NCBI GenBank assembly: GCA_011799875.1
Contig: CM022302.1
Span: 324,305,114-324,369,113, forward strand
Direction of reading: 5' to 3'
DNA: 64,000 bases
Source: Thinopyrum elongatum
Lineage: Eukaryota; Streptophyta; Magnoliopsida; Poales; Poaceae
The number at the start of each line of letters is the position of its first letter. The first letter of the stretch is position 1. The notes beneath the pieces are model-generated. The model was not told the origin of the DNA and did not search any database. It saw nothing but the letters and a program-made list of their open reading frames with translations. Made by a program: the position numbers and the translations under genes. Below are positions 1 through 11,353 of the stretch, piece by piece.

Positions 1-132
1 GCCCTCTCCCTCGCCCACACACGCGTGTTGACTCGCAAGATGAGGAGAAGCTTTTGCTTTACAATAGTGGGCTTATACACGTGGTGGACGTGCAGGAGTT
101 CATTTAGTGCCAGATTGCCAGAATTACATACA
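1..132. other. Left flank of element A
   Basis: Sequence into which element A inserted. It continues, after the element, at 10465. No gene or recognisable repeat is seen in these 132 bases; the last five (ATACA) are the target-site duplication. Confidence 0.6.
128..132. repeat. Target-site duplication of element A (left)
   Basis: ATACA, matched exactly by 10460-10464 on the other side of the element. A 5-bp duplication is the usual size for Ty3-type integrases. Confidence 0.93.
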
Positions 133-3100
133 TGTAACACCCCCAGTGGTTAACTACAGTAATCACCCTTTTGACAATGCCAAGTCAGCATGATTAACAG
201 TGCATGATCATCATTTGCACCATAATGCATTTCAACTTCTAACTCAAATTCAAATTAAATTAAAGTGGAAAATAAAAGTTGTTCAAACTGGAAAACTAAA
301 ATGTGCATCATGTTGCAAATATTCCCCTAGCATTTATAAAAAATGATTGCAACATTAGTTGGAATTGTAAAAGGACTCGAACAACAAGAAACAGCAGCAA
401 CATAGCACTATTCAACCCCTTTTCAATTAAATAAAATCCAAACCAAAAAGATATGGACGCCAAACCAGTTTCTAGCAGTGACTAATAATGCACCATATTT
501 ATTTGGGCTAGTTTCATATTTTACAAAAGTATTTTGAAATCAAAACAAAAGTCAAAACAGAAACTAAAAAGAGAAAACAGAAAAGAAAAGAAGAAAAAGA
601 AAAAGGCCCACTGTGCTGGGCCTAAGTCAGCACAGTGGCCGGCCCAGCCCAACTCGCTCGTCCTCTTCGTACTGCTCACGCCCGGGGCTCGCTGTCGAGC
701 ACCTGGCGCACGCACGCGCGCACGCCCAGGCCCCTCCCTCCCTCGCGGTCGACAGCGCGTCGCCGCGACTGCCGCGTATATGAGCAGCACCCCGGACCCC
801 CTGGCTCTCCCTCGCCTCACTCTCCCCTGGACACCACCTCTCCTCTCTCTCCAGTGCGCAGCCATGGCACCGCCGCCGTAGCATGCGCGGCCACCGCCTC
901 TGCCTCGTCGCGTGACCGTGCCCGCATGGTTCGCCTCCGTCGACTACGCCTCTCCCCCGAGCCCCACGAGCTAGAACGCGTCGCTGCGTCGCCGGCGCCG
1001 TCATCTTCCACCTTCGGCCGCCGCACGCCATCGCCGACTCCGGCCACTCCGAGCCCTCCCCGCGCACGCTAAGCTCACCTACAGACTCGCTGTGAGCACC
1101 TCGTCCCCCTCCCCCTCTCCCCGCGCGCTCTTCGTGCCCGTACGCGTCGCCCCTCTTTCGCCCGAACGCACCGCCGCCTAGCTCGTCGCCGGTGCCGTTC
1201 CGGTGACCAAACGGCCTCGGGCCCGTGCGCATCGTGCTCCCCGCATCGCGCAGGCCACACCCAGCTTCTCCTTTCGCTCGCTAGCGCGCCGTAGCGCCGA
1301 CCCCGTGCACCACCCGAACGCCATCGCCGCTGCGGTCATCGCCGGCGCCGTTCCCGGCGGCCCCCCAACCACGCCAACACCACCACGTGACGCGGCGCTC
1401 GCCGCCCGTTTGAACGGGACAAGCCACGGCCCCGGAGACGCCCTGAGGGCGAAACCCGAGCTCGCCGGAGCTCGCCACCGCGTCTGGGCACTCCGGCGCG
1501 ACTCCGGCGGCCGGTCCGACGTGGCGCCGCGTGCCCCACGGCCCAGCCACTGACTCTGGGCCCCACTGGGTCCCGTTGACCTAGTCCACGCTGACTGGGC
1601 GGGCCCTGTGTCTATGACATGTGGGTCCCGCTCGGTAAAACGTTTTATTAAATGAATAATCCGTTAATAAAATTAATTAGTGATTTAAAACACTAATTAC
1701 CCACTGACTGCTGGGCCCCGCCTGCTAATTAGTTTAAATAGATTAAGCTAACTCTGTTTAGTTAACTGAGTCACTGACATGTGGGCCCCACATATCAGGT
1801 TTGACCTGGCCGGCCCCCTGTTGACTGCTGACGTCATTCGTGCGTCATGCTGACGTCACCCTGCTACTGTTCTGGATAATTCGAATTAATAATAAATCTG
1901 TAATTTCAGAATATTGTTTAAACTTTAGAAAATCATATCTTTTAAACCGTAACTCCGATGAAAATACTCTCTACATGAAAGTTGCTCAGAACGACGAGAC
2001 GAATCCGAGTACGCGATCCGTTCGTCCGTCACACGTCCCTAACTATCCGAACTTGCAACCGTTCCCCTCTTATCCTCTGTCCGATAATTCCAAAGACCCG
2101 GGAAATATCGTCAGATATTCTCCCGCTCCGTCTGTTACGTGTGATGCTGCGTTAGACTACCCCTAGCACCGTGTATCGTATTTGTCATGCTCATGTTTGC
2201 TATATATTTATACTGTTTCCTCCCCCTCTTCTCTCTCGATAGCCCCCGACCCCGACGTCGTCCCCGAGACCGACGCAGCTCCGGATCCCGAAGACACCAT
2301 AGACGACCTTGCCCTTGCCACCGAGCAACCAGGCAAGCCCCTCCCTTGAGCATACCGATATCGCCCATTCTAATTTCCCATGCTTGCATTAGAATTGCTG
2401 CTGCTTTACCTATTCTGATGCATAGCCTGTTCATTGTAACCTGCTGTTGATAATTACCTACATATCCTAAACTGTTTAGTCTAGGCTGGGTAGAGACCTA
2501 TCAGTGACCCCACTTATCCCGACTGCCGCGCTGGATCGTCAGAAGACCCAATCAACGGGATTGAAGACCAGGCCCCGACACCGCACATCACCCCCCCCCC
2601 CCCTTAGTTGTAACGACACTGCAGCGTTACTATCGAGTGTCGGGGGTGAAACCTCATGTAGCACTTCTGATGTTAACTCTGTAGAGTAGTTATTCGGTCG
2701 TGGTCATCGAGGGTGATTCCTCCTTCACCGCTTCCGATAACGACGCTGTCGTACAACACCTCAAGTGTGGACCCAGTGAGGGTGATTCCTCCTAGTTCAC
2801 CTTGACGGATACATCGAGTGGGAATTCAATGAGGGTGATACCTCGGATTCCCTGATGTTATGGACACACGGATACTTGGACTTTACAATGTTACTTGGAA
2901 AGGCGGGTCGACCCTGAGGGGTACCCGCGTGTGATGTGAAGGCGGGTTGCCAGTGTGGTGCCCGAGTGGTGAATACGAGGCGCGGCCGGGCATTCTTAAC
3001 CCTTGCCGCAAGTCCTCGAGACGGGGCGACGGGGTCACATCTTTCGTGAGTCTCTGCTCGTTACCGCAAGCCTGTATCCTGATTGATACAATTTAGAACT

Positions 3101-3892
3101 GGATACCTGTGATGAGACCTGTATATATGGCTCTGGGATTTCTTCTCGCAGGGAGTCGAGAAGGGATCTCAGGACGAGGTTGATGAATGTATGGCTCTGG
3201 GATTGCTTTCTCGCAGGGAGTCGAGAAAGGATCTCTGGGTGAGGTTGATATTATTACTGCTACATTATATGGTATTGTTCTACTCTCTTCTACTGCTGCA
3301 AGACCGCTGAAGATGCTAGTCTTCGATAGGACTAGGCCTTCTCTCTATTCTGGCATTTCTGCAGCCCAGTCCACATATACAGCCTCCCTTTGAAAATGTT
3401 GCATATGTAGTGTAGATCCTTGCTTGCTGAGTACTTCTGAGTACTCACGGTTGCTTTGTTTTCCTTTTTCTCCCCATATCAGTTTGATGTGACCAGAGGA
3501 CGGAGCTCCCTGAGACAGATGCCCCGACGATCGCTACTACTACTACCCAGAGGATGGATACTACTACGAGTTGACTGACGACCAGGAGTAGGATCGGAGG
3601 GTCCCAGGCAGGAGGCCTTCGCCTTTCGATCGTAGTGTTTTATTTTGCCCCGCCTTTCTAAAGGCCTTTCTGTACTTTCTTTTATATCTGTACTCAGATA
3701 TCTGATGCTTCCGCTGACGCTTGTTCGCAAGCTTATGTATTCGAGCCCTCGAGGCCCTGGCTTGTAATATAAAGCTTGTATGACTTTATTTATGTTTTAG
3801 AGTTGTGTTGTGATATCTTCCCGTGAGTCCTTAGGCTTGATCGTGTGCATTTGCGTGTATGAATAGTGCACGATCGGGCCGGGGGCGTCACA
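133..3892 (+). repeat. 5' LTR of element A (3,760 bp)
   Basis: Bounded by TG and CA and matched by 6312-10459. Against the right LTR it lacks about 435 bp (the counterpart of 9269-9703, missing at about 3072), carries an extra tandem copy of a 64-bp block (3127-3190 and 3191-3254), and has 3 rather than 9 GCT triplets near 2396. These changes account for the length difference to within one base. Bases 600-1600 are very GC-rich and give long overlapping open frames on both strands that are not genes. Confidence 0.93.
3127..3254 (+). repeat. 64-bp tandem duplication in 5' LTR of A
   Basis: Two adjacent copies of a block starting ATGGCTCTGGG, at 3127 and 3191. The right LTR has one copy, starting near 9758, so the duplication arose after integration. 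The two copies already differ at several positions. Confidence 0.8.
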
Positions 3893-3895
3893 AGT

Positions 3896-3907
3896 TGGTA
3901 TCAGAGC
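3896..3907 (+). promoter_or_regulatory. Primer-binding site of A (initiator tRNA-Met)
   Basis: TGGTATCAGAGC, three bases after the LTR ends. This is the standard 12-base complement of the 3' end of plant initiator methionine tRNA, used to prime minus-strand DNA synthesis. Confidence 0.92.
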
Positions 3908-4286
3908 CGACTGCCTGTAGGAACCCCCTTTCCAACTCCTTGGCCGAAGTTGAGTCTAGAAACCGGAAAACTGTTTTACTAACTTGGCTGTGTGGCTTAC
4001 GGGCCCACGTCGCCAATTGGGAGGTATTAGTATCTTTTATTCCTCATCTTTACTCTGGGACTCTGACCTCTCTTCCTTTCGGGTTAACTAAAGTTTACTA
4101 ACGCCGACACTTAGGATCTCGTAATTCTCGTCCACCCGGAGAGCTGGATATCTGTGCGATTTCCCTGACATTGATCTGATTAGTCTGATAATCATTTTCC
4201 TTTCCATTGTTTTGTCTAACCTTTCTCTCCGAGATCGGTTATACTTCTCCTTGTCTTTTGACAATCATGAGTTCCCTCTGTTTCAG

Positions 4287-6275
4287 ATGGATCGTTTGTT
4301 TCCACCACACCCTGCGACGCAGCTAGCAGCTGTTCGAGCAGGGATACATCCAGAGTACATTCTTTATCCACTGGGGCAGATGTCAATCCGTTACAATGCC
4401 CCAGTACTATCTCCTCCAGATACCTGCAAAGACTTTGTGATCTATTGTGATGCATCCCGTGAAGGATTAGGCTGTGTCCTAATGCAAGAGCGTAAAGTGA
4501 TTGCTTATGGCTCCCGGCAGTTGCGCCCACATGAAGAGAATTATCCCATACATGATCTAGAACTAGCTGCTGTCATCTATGCACTACAGTTATGGCGACA
4601 TTACCTCCTCGGTAATCGTTGCGAGATATACACGGATCATAAAAGCCTGAAGTACTTGTTCACTCAACCTTCTCTAAACCTCCGTCAGCAAAGATGGATG
4701 GAGACCATTGCGGACTATGACTTGAGTATTTCTTATACCCCTGGCAAGGCTAATGTAATGGCTGATGCGTTGAGCCGCAAATCCTATTGCTGCGAACTTG
4801 AGGTTCAGCTACAGCAACCCCTTCTATATGAAGAGCTTCGAAAGCCTGTTAAGAATGCGCAAGCTAAAGATGCTGAAGTTGATCTGATGAAGAAAAATCT
4901 TCACCATGTAAAGTACAGGGATTTCTCGCTGTCTGAAGATGGAACCTTGTATTTTAGAAACCGCATTGTAGTACCTCGCTTTGAGCTTATGACTGACAAA
5001 GTCATGAAGGAGGCACATGATACCCCGCTGTCCATTCATCCGGGTAGCACCAAGATGTATCGTGATCTCCGTCAAAGGTACTGGTGGTCCAGAATGAAGC
5101 AAGACATTGCTCGTTATGTTGCTGAACGTGATGTGTGTCGTCGCGTTAAAGCAGAACATCAGAAGCCTGCTGGAATTCTGCAACCGTTACCTATTCCTTT
5201 ATGGAAATGGGATAAGGTTCAGATGGATTTCATTACAGGACTTCCCAGGTCACAGAAGGGTCACGATGCTATTCTTGTCGTCGTCGACCAACTCTCCAAA
5301 GTTGCACACTTTCTGCCTGTCAAGGAGACGATCACTGCTAGTCAGTTAGCAGAGTTATATATCTCCAGAATTGTTTCACTCCACGGTATCCCGAAAGAGA
5401 TCAGTTCAGACCGTGGCAGCATATTCACTGGTCATTTCTGGGAAAGTGTCCAAGAAGCTATGGGAACTCATATTACCTGGAGTTCAGCTTATCACCCTCA
5501 ATCTCAAGGCCAAGTCGAACGAGTTAATCAAGTGCTTGAAGACATGTTGCGAGCTTGTGTTATATCGTTCGGTAAGAAGTGGGAAGAATCTCTTCCATAT
5601 GCCGAGTTCTCTTATAACAACAGCTATCAAGCCAGCTTGAAAATGGCCCCCTTCGAAGTTCTATATGGACGTAAGTGTCGAACCCCTCTGAATTGGTCAG
5701 AAACTGGGGAACGACCTCTTGTTGGACCGGACATTATTCAACACGCCGAAGAACAAGTCCGTATCGTCCGTGAAAATCTCAAGGCGGCTCAGGACCGCCA
5801 GAAGAGCAACTATGATCGCAAACGATGGGGTTTGACTTATCAACCTGGTGATCAAGCTTATCTTCGTGTCACCCCTATGAAGGGCACTCACCGTTTTGGA
5901 ATCAAGGGCAAGCTAGCTCCGCGCTACATTGGTCCTTTCCGCATTGTTGCAAGACGTGGTCAAGTGGCATATAAATTGGAATTGCCGCCGCAATTCTCTC
6001 ATATCCACGACGTCTTCCATGTGTCGCAACTTCGTCAATGCTTCAAGGAATCTCCGCACCGAGCGGTGGATCACGAGGTGCTCGAATTGCATGATGATCT
6101 TTCATATAAGGAACATCCGATCTGCATTCTCGATGAAGCTGAACGTCGAACCCGTCAGAAGGTTACCAAGTTCCTCAAAGTACAGTGGTTAAATCATACT
6201 GAAGATGAAGCCACTTGGGAACGCGAGGATAATCTTCGTGCGGAATACCCCGAACTTTTTCCTTCTACTTCTTAA
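4287..6275 (+). CDS. Truncated pol of A: RNase H, integrase, chromodomain
   Basis: An open frame of 662 codons from ATG 4287 (also open upstream to ATG 4212). The first 35 or so residues look like the start of a gag protein and run straight into the connection region before RNase H, so gag, protease and the YxDD part of RT were lost in frame near 4380-4400. RNase H follows, with acidic residues in CDAS (about residue 55), DLELAA, YTDHKSL and ADALSR. Integrase has a zinc-binding region, then Asp about 313, Asp about 373 and Glu 36 residues later (D-x35-E). The first Cys of the zinc CxxC is replaced by Arg (RDVC, about 279). A chromodomain occupies about 609-655, beginning [12 protein letters not shown]; such domains target chromoviral integration to chromatin marks. 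The frame has no stops. On its own it cannot drive retrotransposition because RT and gag are missing. Confidence 0.88.
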   Translation: MDRLFPPHPATQLAAVRAGIHPEYILYPLGQMSIRYNAPVLSPPDTCKDFVIYCDASREGLGCVLMQERKVIAYGSRQLRPHEENYPIHDLELAAVIYALQLWRHYLLGNRCEIYTDHKSLKYLFTQPSLNLRQQRWMETIADYDLSISYTPGKANVMADALSRKSYCCELEVQLQQPLLYEELRKPVKNAQAKDAEVDLMKKNLHHVKYRDFSLSEDGTLYFRNRIVVPRFELMTDKVMKEAHDTPLSIHPGSTKMYRDLRQRYWWSRMKQDIARYVAERDVCRRVKAEHQKPAGILQPLPIPLWKWDKVQMDFITGLPRSQKGHDAILVVVDQLSKVAHFLPVKETITASQLAELYISRIVSLHGIPKEISSDRGSIFTGHFWESVQEAMGTHITWSSAYHPQSQGQVERVNQVLEDMLRACVISFGKKWEESLPYAEFSYNNSYQASLKMAPFEVLYGRKCRTPLNWSETGERPLVGPDIIQHAEEQVRIVRENLKAAQDRQKSNYDRKRWGLTYQPGDQAYLRVTPMKGTHRFGIKGKLAPRYIGPFRIVARRGQVAYKLELPPQFSHIHDVFHVSQLRQCFKESPHRAVDHEVLELHDDLSYKEHPICILDEAERRTRQKVTKFLKVQWLNHTEDEATWEREDNLRAEYPELFPSTS

Positions 6276-6301
6276 TTCTCGGGACGAGAATTCTTGTTAG
6301 T

Positions 6302-6311
6302 AGAGGAGATT
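6302..6311 (+). promoter_or_regulatory. Polypurine tract of A
   Basis: AGAGGAGATT directly before the right LTR, with TAGT upstream. Position and composition fit the plus-strand primer of an LTR element. Confidence 0.75.
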
Positions 6312-9300
6312 TGTAACACCCCCAGTGGTTAACTACAGTAATCACCCTTTTGACAATGCCAAGTCAGCATGATTAACAGTGCATGATCATCATTTGCACC
6401 ATAATGCATTTCAACTTCTAACTCAAATTCAAATTAAATTAAAGTGGAAAATAAAAGTTGTTCAAACTGGAAAACTAAAATGTGCATCATGTTGCAAATA
6501 TTCCCCTAGCATTTATAAAAAAATGATTGCAACATTAGTTGGAATTGTAAAAGGACTCGAACAACTAGAAACAGCAGCAACATAGCACTATTCAACCCCT
6601 TTTCAATTAAATAAAATCCAAACCAAAAAGATATGGACGCCAAACCAGTTTCTAGCAGTGACTAATAATGCACCATATTTATTTGGGCTAGTTTCATATT
6701 TTACAAAAGTATTTTGAAATCAAAACAAAAGTCAAAACAGAAACTAAAAAGAGAAAACAGAAAAGAAAAGAAGAAAAAGAAAAAGGCCCACTATGCTGGG
6801 CCTAAGTCAGCACAGTGGCCGGCCCAGCCCAACTCGCTCGTCCTCTTCGTACTGCTCACGCCCGGGGCTCGCTGTCGAGCACCTGGCGCACGCACGCGCG
6901 CACGCCCAGGCCCCTCCCTCCCTCGCGGTCGACAGCGCGTCGCCGCGACTGCCGCGTATATGAGCAGCACCCCGGACCCCCTGGCTCTCCCTCGCCTCAC
7001 TCTCCCCTGGACACCACCTCTCCTCTCTCTCCAGTGCGCAGCCATGGCACCGCCGCCGTAGCACGCGCGGCCACCGCCTCTGCCTCGTCGCGTGACCGTG
7101 CCCGCATGGTTCGCCTCCGTCGACTACGCCTCTCCCCCGAGCCCCACGAGCTAGAACGCGTCGCTGCGTCGCCGGCGCCGTCATCTTCCACCTTCGGCCG
7201 CCGCACGCCATCGCCGACTCCGGCCACTCCGAGCCCTCCCCGCGCACGCTAAGCTCACCTACAGACTCGCTGTGAGCACCTCGTCCCCCTCCCCCTCTCC
7301 CCGCGCGCTTTTCGTGCCCGTACGCGTCGCCCCTCTTTCGCCCGAACGCACCGCCGCCTAGCTCGTCGCCGGTGCCATTCCGGTGACCAAACGGCCTCGG
7401 GCCCGTGCGCATCGTGCTCCCCGCATCGCGCAGGCCACACCCAGCTTCTCCTTTCGCTCGCTAGAGCGCCGTAGCGCCGACCCCGTGCACCACCCGAACG
7501 CCATCGCCGCTGCGGTCATCGCCGGCGCCGTTCCCGGCGGCCCCCCAACCACGCCAACACCACCACGTGACGCGGCGCTCGCCGCCCGTTCGAACGGGCC
7601 AAGCCACGGCCCCGGAGACGGCCTGAGGGCGAAACCCGAGCTCGCCGGAGCTCGCCACCGCGTCTGGGCACTCCGGCGCGACTCCGGCGGCCGGTCCGAC
7701 GTGGCGCCGCGGGCCCCACGGCCCAGCCACTGACTCTGGGCCCCACTGGGTCCCGTTGACCTAGTCCACGCTGACTGGGCGGGCCCTGTGTCTATGACAT
7801 GTGGGTCCCGCTCGGTAAAATGTTTTATTAAATAAATAATCCGTTAATAAAATTAATTAGTGATTTAAAACACTAATTACCCACTGACTGCTGGGCCCCG
7901 CCTGCTAATTATTTTAAATAGATTAAGCTAACTCTGTTTAGTTAACTGAGTCACTGACATGTGGGCCCCACATATCAGGTTTGACCTGGCCGGCCCCCTG
8001 TTGACTGCTGACGTCATTCATGCGTCATGCTGACGTCACTCTGCTACTGTTCTGGATAATTCGAATTAATAATAAATCTGTAATTTCAGAATATTGTTTA
8101 AACTTTAGAAAATCATATCTTTTAAACCGTAACTCCGATGAAAATACTTTCTACATGAAAGTTGCTCAGAACGACGAGACGAATCCGAGTACGCGATCCG
8201 TTCGTCCGTCACACGTCCCTAACTATCCGAACTTGCAACCGTTCCCCTCTTATCCTCTGTCCGATAATTCCAAAGACCCGGGAAATATCGTCAGATATTC
8301 TCCCGCTCCGTCTGTTACGTGTGATGCTGCGTTAGACTACCCCTAGCACCGTGTATCGTATTTGTCATGCTCATGTTTGCTATATATTTATACTGTTTCC
8401 TCCCCCTCTTCTCTCTCGATAGCCCCCGACCCCGACGTCGTCCCCGAGACCGACGCAGCTCCGGATCCCGAAGACACCATAGACGACCTTGCCCTTGCCG
8501 CCGAGCAACCAGGCAAGCCCCTCCCTTGAGCATACCGATATCGCCCATTCTAATTTCCCATGCTTGCATTAGAATTGCTGCTGCTGCTGCTGCTGCTGCT
8601 GCTTTACCTATTCTGATGCATAGCCTGTTCATTGTAACCTGCTGTTGATAATTACCTACATATCCTAAACTGTTTAGTCTAGGCTGGGTAGAGACCTATC
8701 AGTGACCCCACTTATCCCGACTGCCGCGCTGGATCGTCAGAAGACCCGATCAACGGGATTGAAGACCAGGCCCCGACACCGCACATCAGCCCCCCCCCCT
8801 TAGTTGTAACGACACTGCAGCGTTACTATCGAGTGTCGGGGGTGAAACCTCATGTAGCACTTCTGATGTTAACTCTGTAGAGTAGTTATTCGGTCGTGGT
8901 CATCGAGGGTGATTCCTCCTTCACCGCTTCCGATAACGACGCTGTCGTACAACACCTCAAGTGTGGACCCAGTGAGGGTGATTCCTCCTAGTTCACCTTG
9001 ACGGATACATCGAGTGGGAATTCAATGAGGGTGATACCTCGGATTCCCTGATGTTATGGACACACGGATACTTGGACTTTACAATGTTACTTGGAAAGGC
9101 GGGTCGACCCTGAGGGGTACCCGCGTGTGATGTGAAGGCGGGTTGCCAGTGTGGTGCCCGAGTGGTGAATACGAGGCGCGGCCGGGCATTCTTAACCCTT
9201 GCCGCAAGTCCTCGAGACGGGGCGACGGGGTCACATCTTTCGTGAGTCTCTGCTCGTTACCGCAAGCCCCTAGTCGTAGCGATTTGGATATTTGATCCGA

Positions 9301-10459
9301 GCAGGCCTCTGGTCTGATAGCACTAACAATCACGTGGGCATAGTATGGGCGTTCTGCATCGTATGCATCAGCCGAAAGCTCTGTCAGACGTCCAGTTCAG
9401 CACTGCGGCCGGGCTGGGCCGGCGCCATCCTGAGGGGTGGTACCGTGATTCGCTCTGCTCGCAACGACCCGGAGTGCACAGGGCGATGGCCCATGACCCC
9501 TGAGCGCTTAGGATATAGACCGACGGGGACCTCTCTGCTGAGCTGTAGGTAGGGTTGCGATGTGTCGTTTGGCCGAGGCCGGGCATGACCCAGGAAAGTG
9601 TGTCCGGCCGAAGTTAATCGAGCGTGTTGGGTAAGTTGGTGCACCCCTGCAGGGAAGAACACTTCTATCGATAGCCGGTCCTACGGTAAAGGACACTCGG
9701 AGTTGTATCCTGATTGATACAATTTAGAACTGGATACCTGTGATGAGACCTGTATGTATGGCTCTGGGATTGCTTTCTCGCAGGGAGTCGAGAAAGGATC
9801 TCAGGATGAGGTTGATATTATTACTGCTACATTATATGGTATTGTTCTACTCTCTTCTACTGCTGCAAGACCGCTGAAGATGCTAGTCTTCGATAGGACT
9901 AGGCCTTCTCTCTATTCTGGCATTTCTGCAGCCCAGTCCACATATACAGCCTCCCTTTGAAAATGTTGCATATGTAGTGTAGATCCTTGCTTGCTGAGTA
10001 CTTCTGAGTACTCACGGTTGCTTTGTTTTCCTTTTTCTCCCCATATCAGTTTGACGTGACCAGAGGACGGAACCCCCTGAGACAGATGCCCCGACGATCG
10101 CTACTACTACTACCCAGAGGATGGATACTACTACGAGTTGACTGACGACCAGGAGTAGGATCGGAGGGTCCCAGGCAGGAGGCCTTCGCCTTTCGATCGT
10201 AGTGTTTTATTTTGCCCCGCCTTTCTAAAGGCCTTTCTGTACTTTCTTTTATATCTGTACTCAGATATCTGATGCTTCCGCTGACGCTTGTTCGCAAGCT
10301 TATGTATTCGACCCCTCGAGGCCCTGGCTTGTAATATAAAGCTTGTATGACTTTATTTATGTTTTAGAGTTGTGTTGTGATATCTTCCCGTGAGTCCTTA
10401 GGCTTGATCGTGTGCATTTGCGTGTATGAATAGTGCACGATCGGGCCGGGGGCGTCACA
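6312..10459 (+). repeat. 3' LTR of element A (4,148 bp)
   Basis: Full-length LTR from TGTAACACCC to GTCACA. It holds the 435-bp segment (9269-9703) absent from the left LTR and an expanded GCT run. Because LTR copies are identical at integration, the differences measure post-insertion change. Sense and antisense open frames inside it (for example 8020-8346) occur equally in the left LTR and carry no known domain. Confidence 0.93.
8577..8603 (+). repeat. GCT microsatellite in 3' LTR of A
   Basis: Nine GCT triplets; the left LTR has three at the same place. An 18-bp length change, most simply by replication slippage. Confidence 0.85.
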
Positions 10460-10464
10460 ATACA
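10460..10464. repeat. Target-site duplication of element A (right)
   Basis: ATACA, identical to 128-132. Confidence 0.93.
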
Positions 10465-11353
10465 GTATATAGTACTACTCTAGTACCATCATCATTGTTC
10501 GACTTTCAAAAGAGGCGAAGAGCCAAGCGAAAGGTCACCTACTCACTAGTATAGCCAGCTGCTAGCTCTATTCTTGTGGCACATCATTTAGAGCAAGTAC
10601 TATGTCCGTTTCTTTTCTTTGATTCATACAAGGATTCTGAAACTCAGGAATAGGAAAAATAAAGGATTCGAGTGGCATGTCCACTTGAATCCCATAGGAT
10701 TAGCACTAAGTCTTTGATGCCATGGGATAAACAAAGGAAGTGAAAGAAAAAAGTTGGAGAGGATGCTAGATTTCCAATGAAATGTAGTAGTACACGTGAT
10801 TCCATAGTAAAAGCTCCTATAGGATTCAATCTATGACTCAAATGACCAATGTACTAAGGATTCTAACCCTCAGAAAATCCTATGAAATTCCTTTGAATCA
10901 AAGGATCCCTAAGGTCTGCATATAAAATTGTGTCAAAGTCAAGTTTTGTAAAGTTTGACTAACTTTGTAGAAAAAATATCACGGGAGTCCCTCCGACAGT
11001 GTTCCTCGCTCACACCTAGCATTAGGTCGAACTCAGAGGCATTCATCTGGTAAATGTGGCATCTCAGATCTAGACACAAGGTGACATACACGATGAAGGT
11101 CCACGATCAAGGAGGGACAGGGCGGACGCGACCTCTCACTGTGTCCGCCATTGAAGCGGCGCACTGGCCGAGGGCGGCAGGGCGCCACGCGCTGCACGCA
11201 CGGCTGAACGAGCCTCCTCGCTGCATTCAAACGCCTACATGAAACCTGTGTGGAATCCAAGAAACCAACTCCGGCCACATGTCCGTTCAGGAGTGGGACG
11301 CCGCCCAAGCCATTCCTTCCTTTACCATTTTCTGCACTCTCGTGATGGGCATC
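10465..11353. other. Intergenic DNA between elements A and S
   Basis: Low-copy-looking sequence with no convincing gene. The half near 10600-10920 has the look of a degenerate MITE (next entry). The half near 11000-11350 is more GC-rich and holds short open frames on both strands without domains. The last five bases (GCATC) would be the left target duplication of the Athila-type element, whose other end is missing. Confidence 0.5.
10605..10915. mobile_element. Possible degenerate MITE
   Basis: The left edge has CTTTGATTCATACAAGGATT and the right edge AATTCCTTTGAATCAAAGGA, which read as imperfect inverted repeats of one motif around an AT-rich core with further TAGGATT/AATCCTA pairs. I see no clear target duplication and no coding capacity. 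It could instead be chance similarity. Confidence 0.35.

Larger units (their letters stand above)
133..10459 (+). mobile_element. Element A: Tekay-like Ty3 chromovirus, internally deleted
   Basis: A complete LTR-retrotransposon insertion of 10,327 bp. Both LTRs begin TGTAACACCC and end GTCACA, and the 5-bp direct repeat ATACA lies immediately outside both ends (128-132 and 10460-10464). An initiator-methionine tRNA primer site follows the left LTR and a purine tract precedes the right LTR. The internal region is only about 2.4 kb and codes for RNase H, integrase and a chromodomain; gag, protease and the catalytic part of reverse transcriptase are absent. The LTRs, about 4 kb each, differ by roughly 30 substitutions seen by eye plus three larger length changes, which points to recent insertion. 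The clade (Tekay/Del) is inferred from the C-terminal chromodomain, LTR length and primer site; I cannot assign a family name. Confidence 0.93.

Noticed and set aside
521..1566. Overlapping long open frames on both strands in the GC-rich part of the A LTR
   Set aside because: They recur at 6714-7746 in the other LTR, overlap in up to four frames and are Arg/Pro/Ala-rich. They reflect high GC and few stops, not genes.
1840..2166. 108-codon frame present in both A LTRs (also 8020-8346)
   Set aside because: Its conservation is explained by LTR identity; there is no domain and no upstream signal.
9269..9703. 435-bp segment of the right LTR of A as a separate inserted element
   Set aside because: No terminal repeats or target duplication at its edges; loss from the left LTR is simpler.
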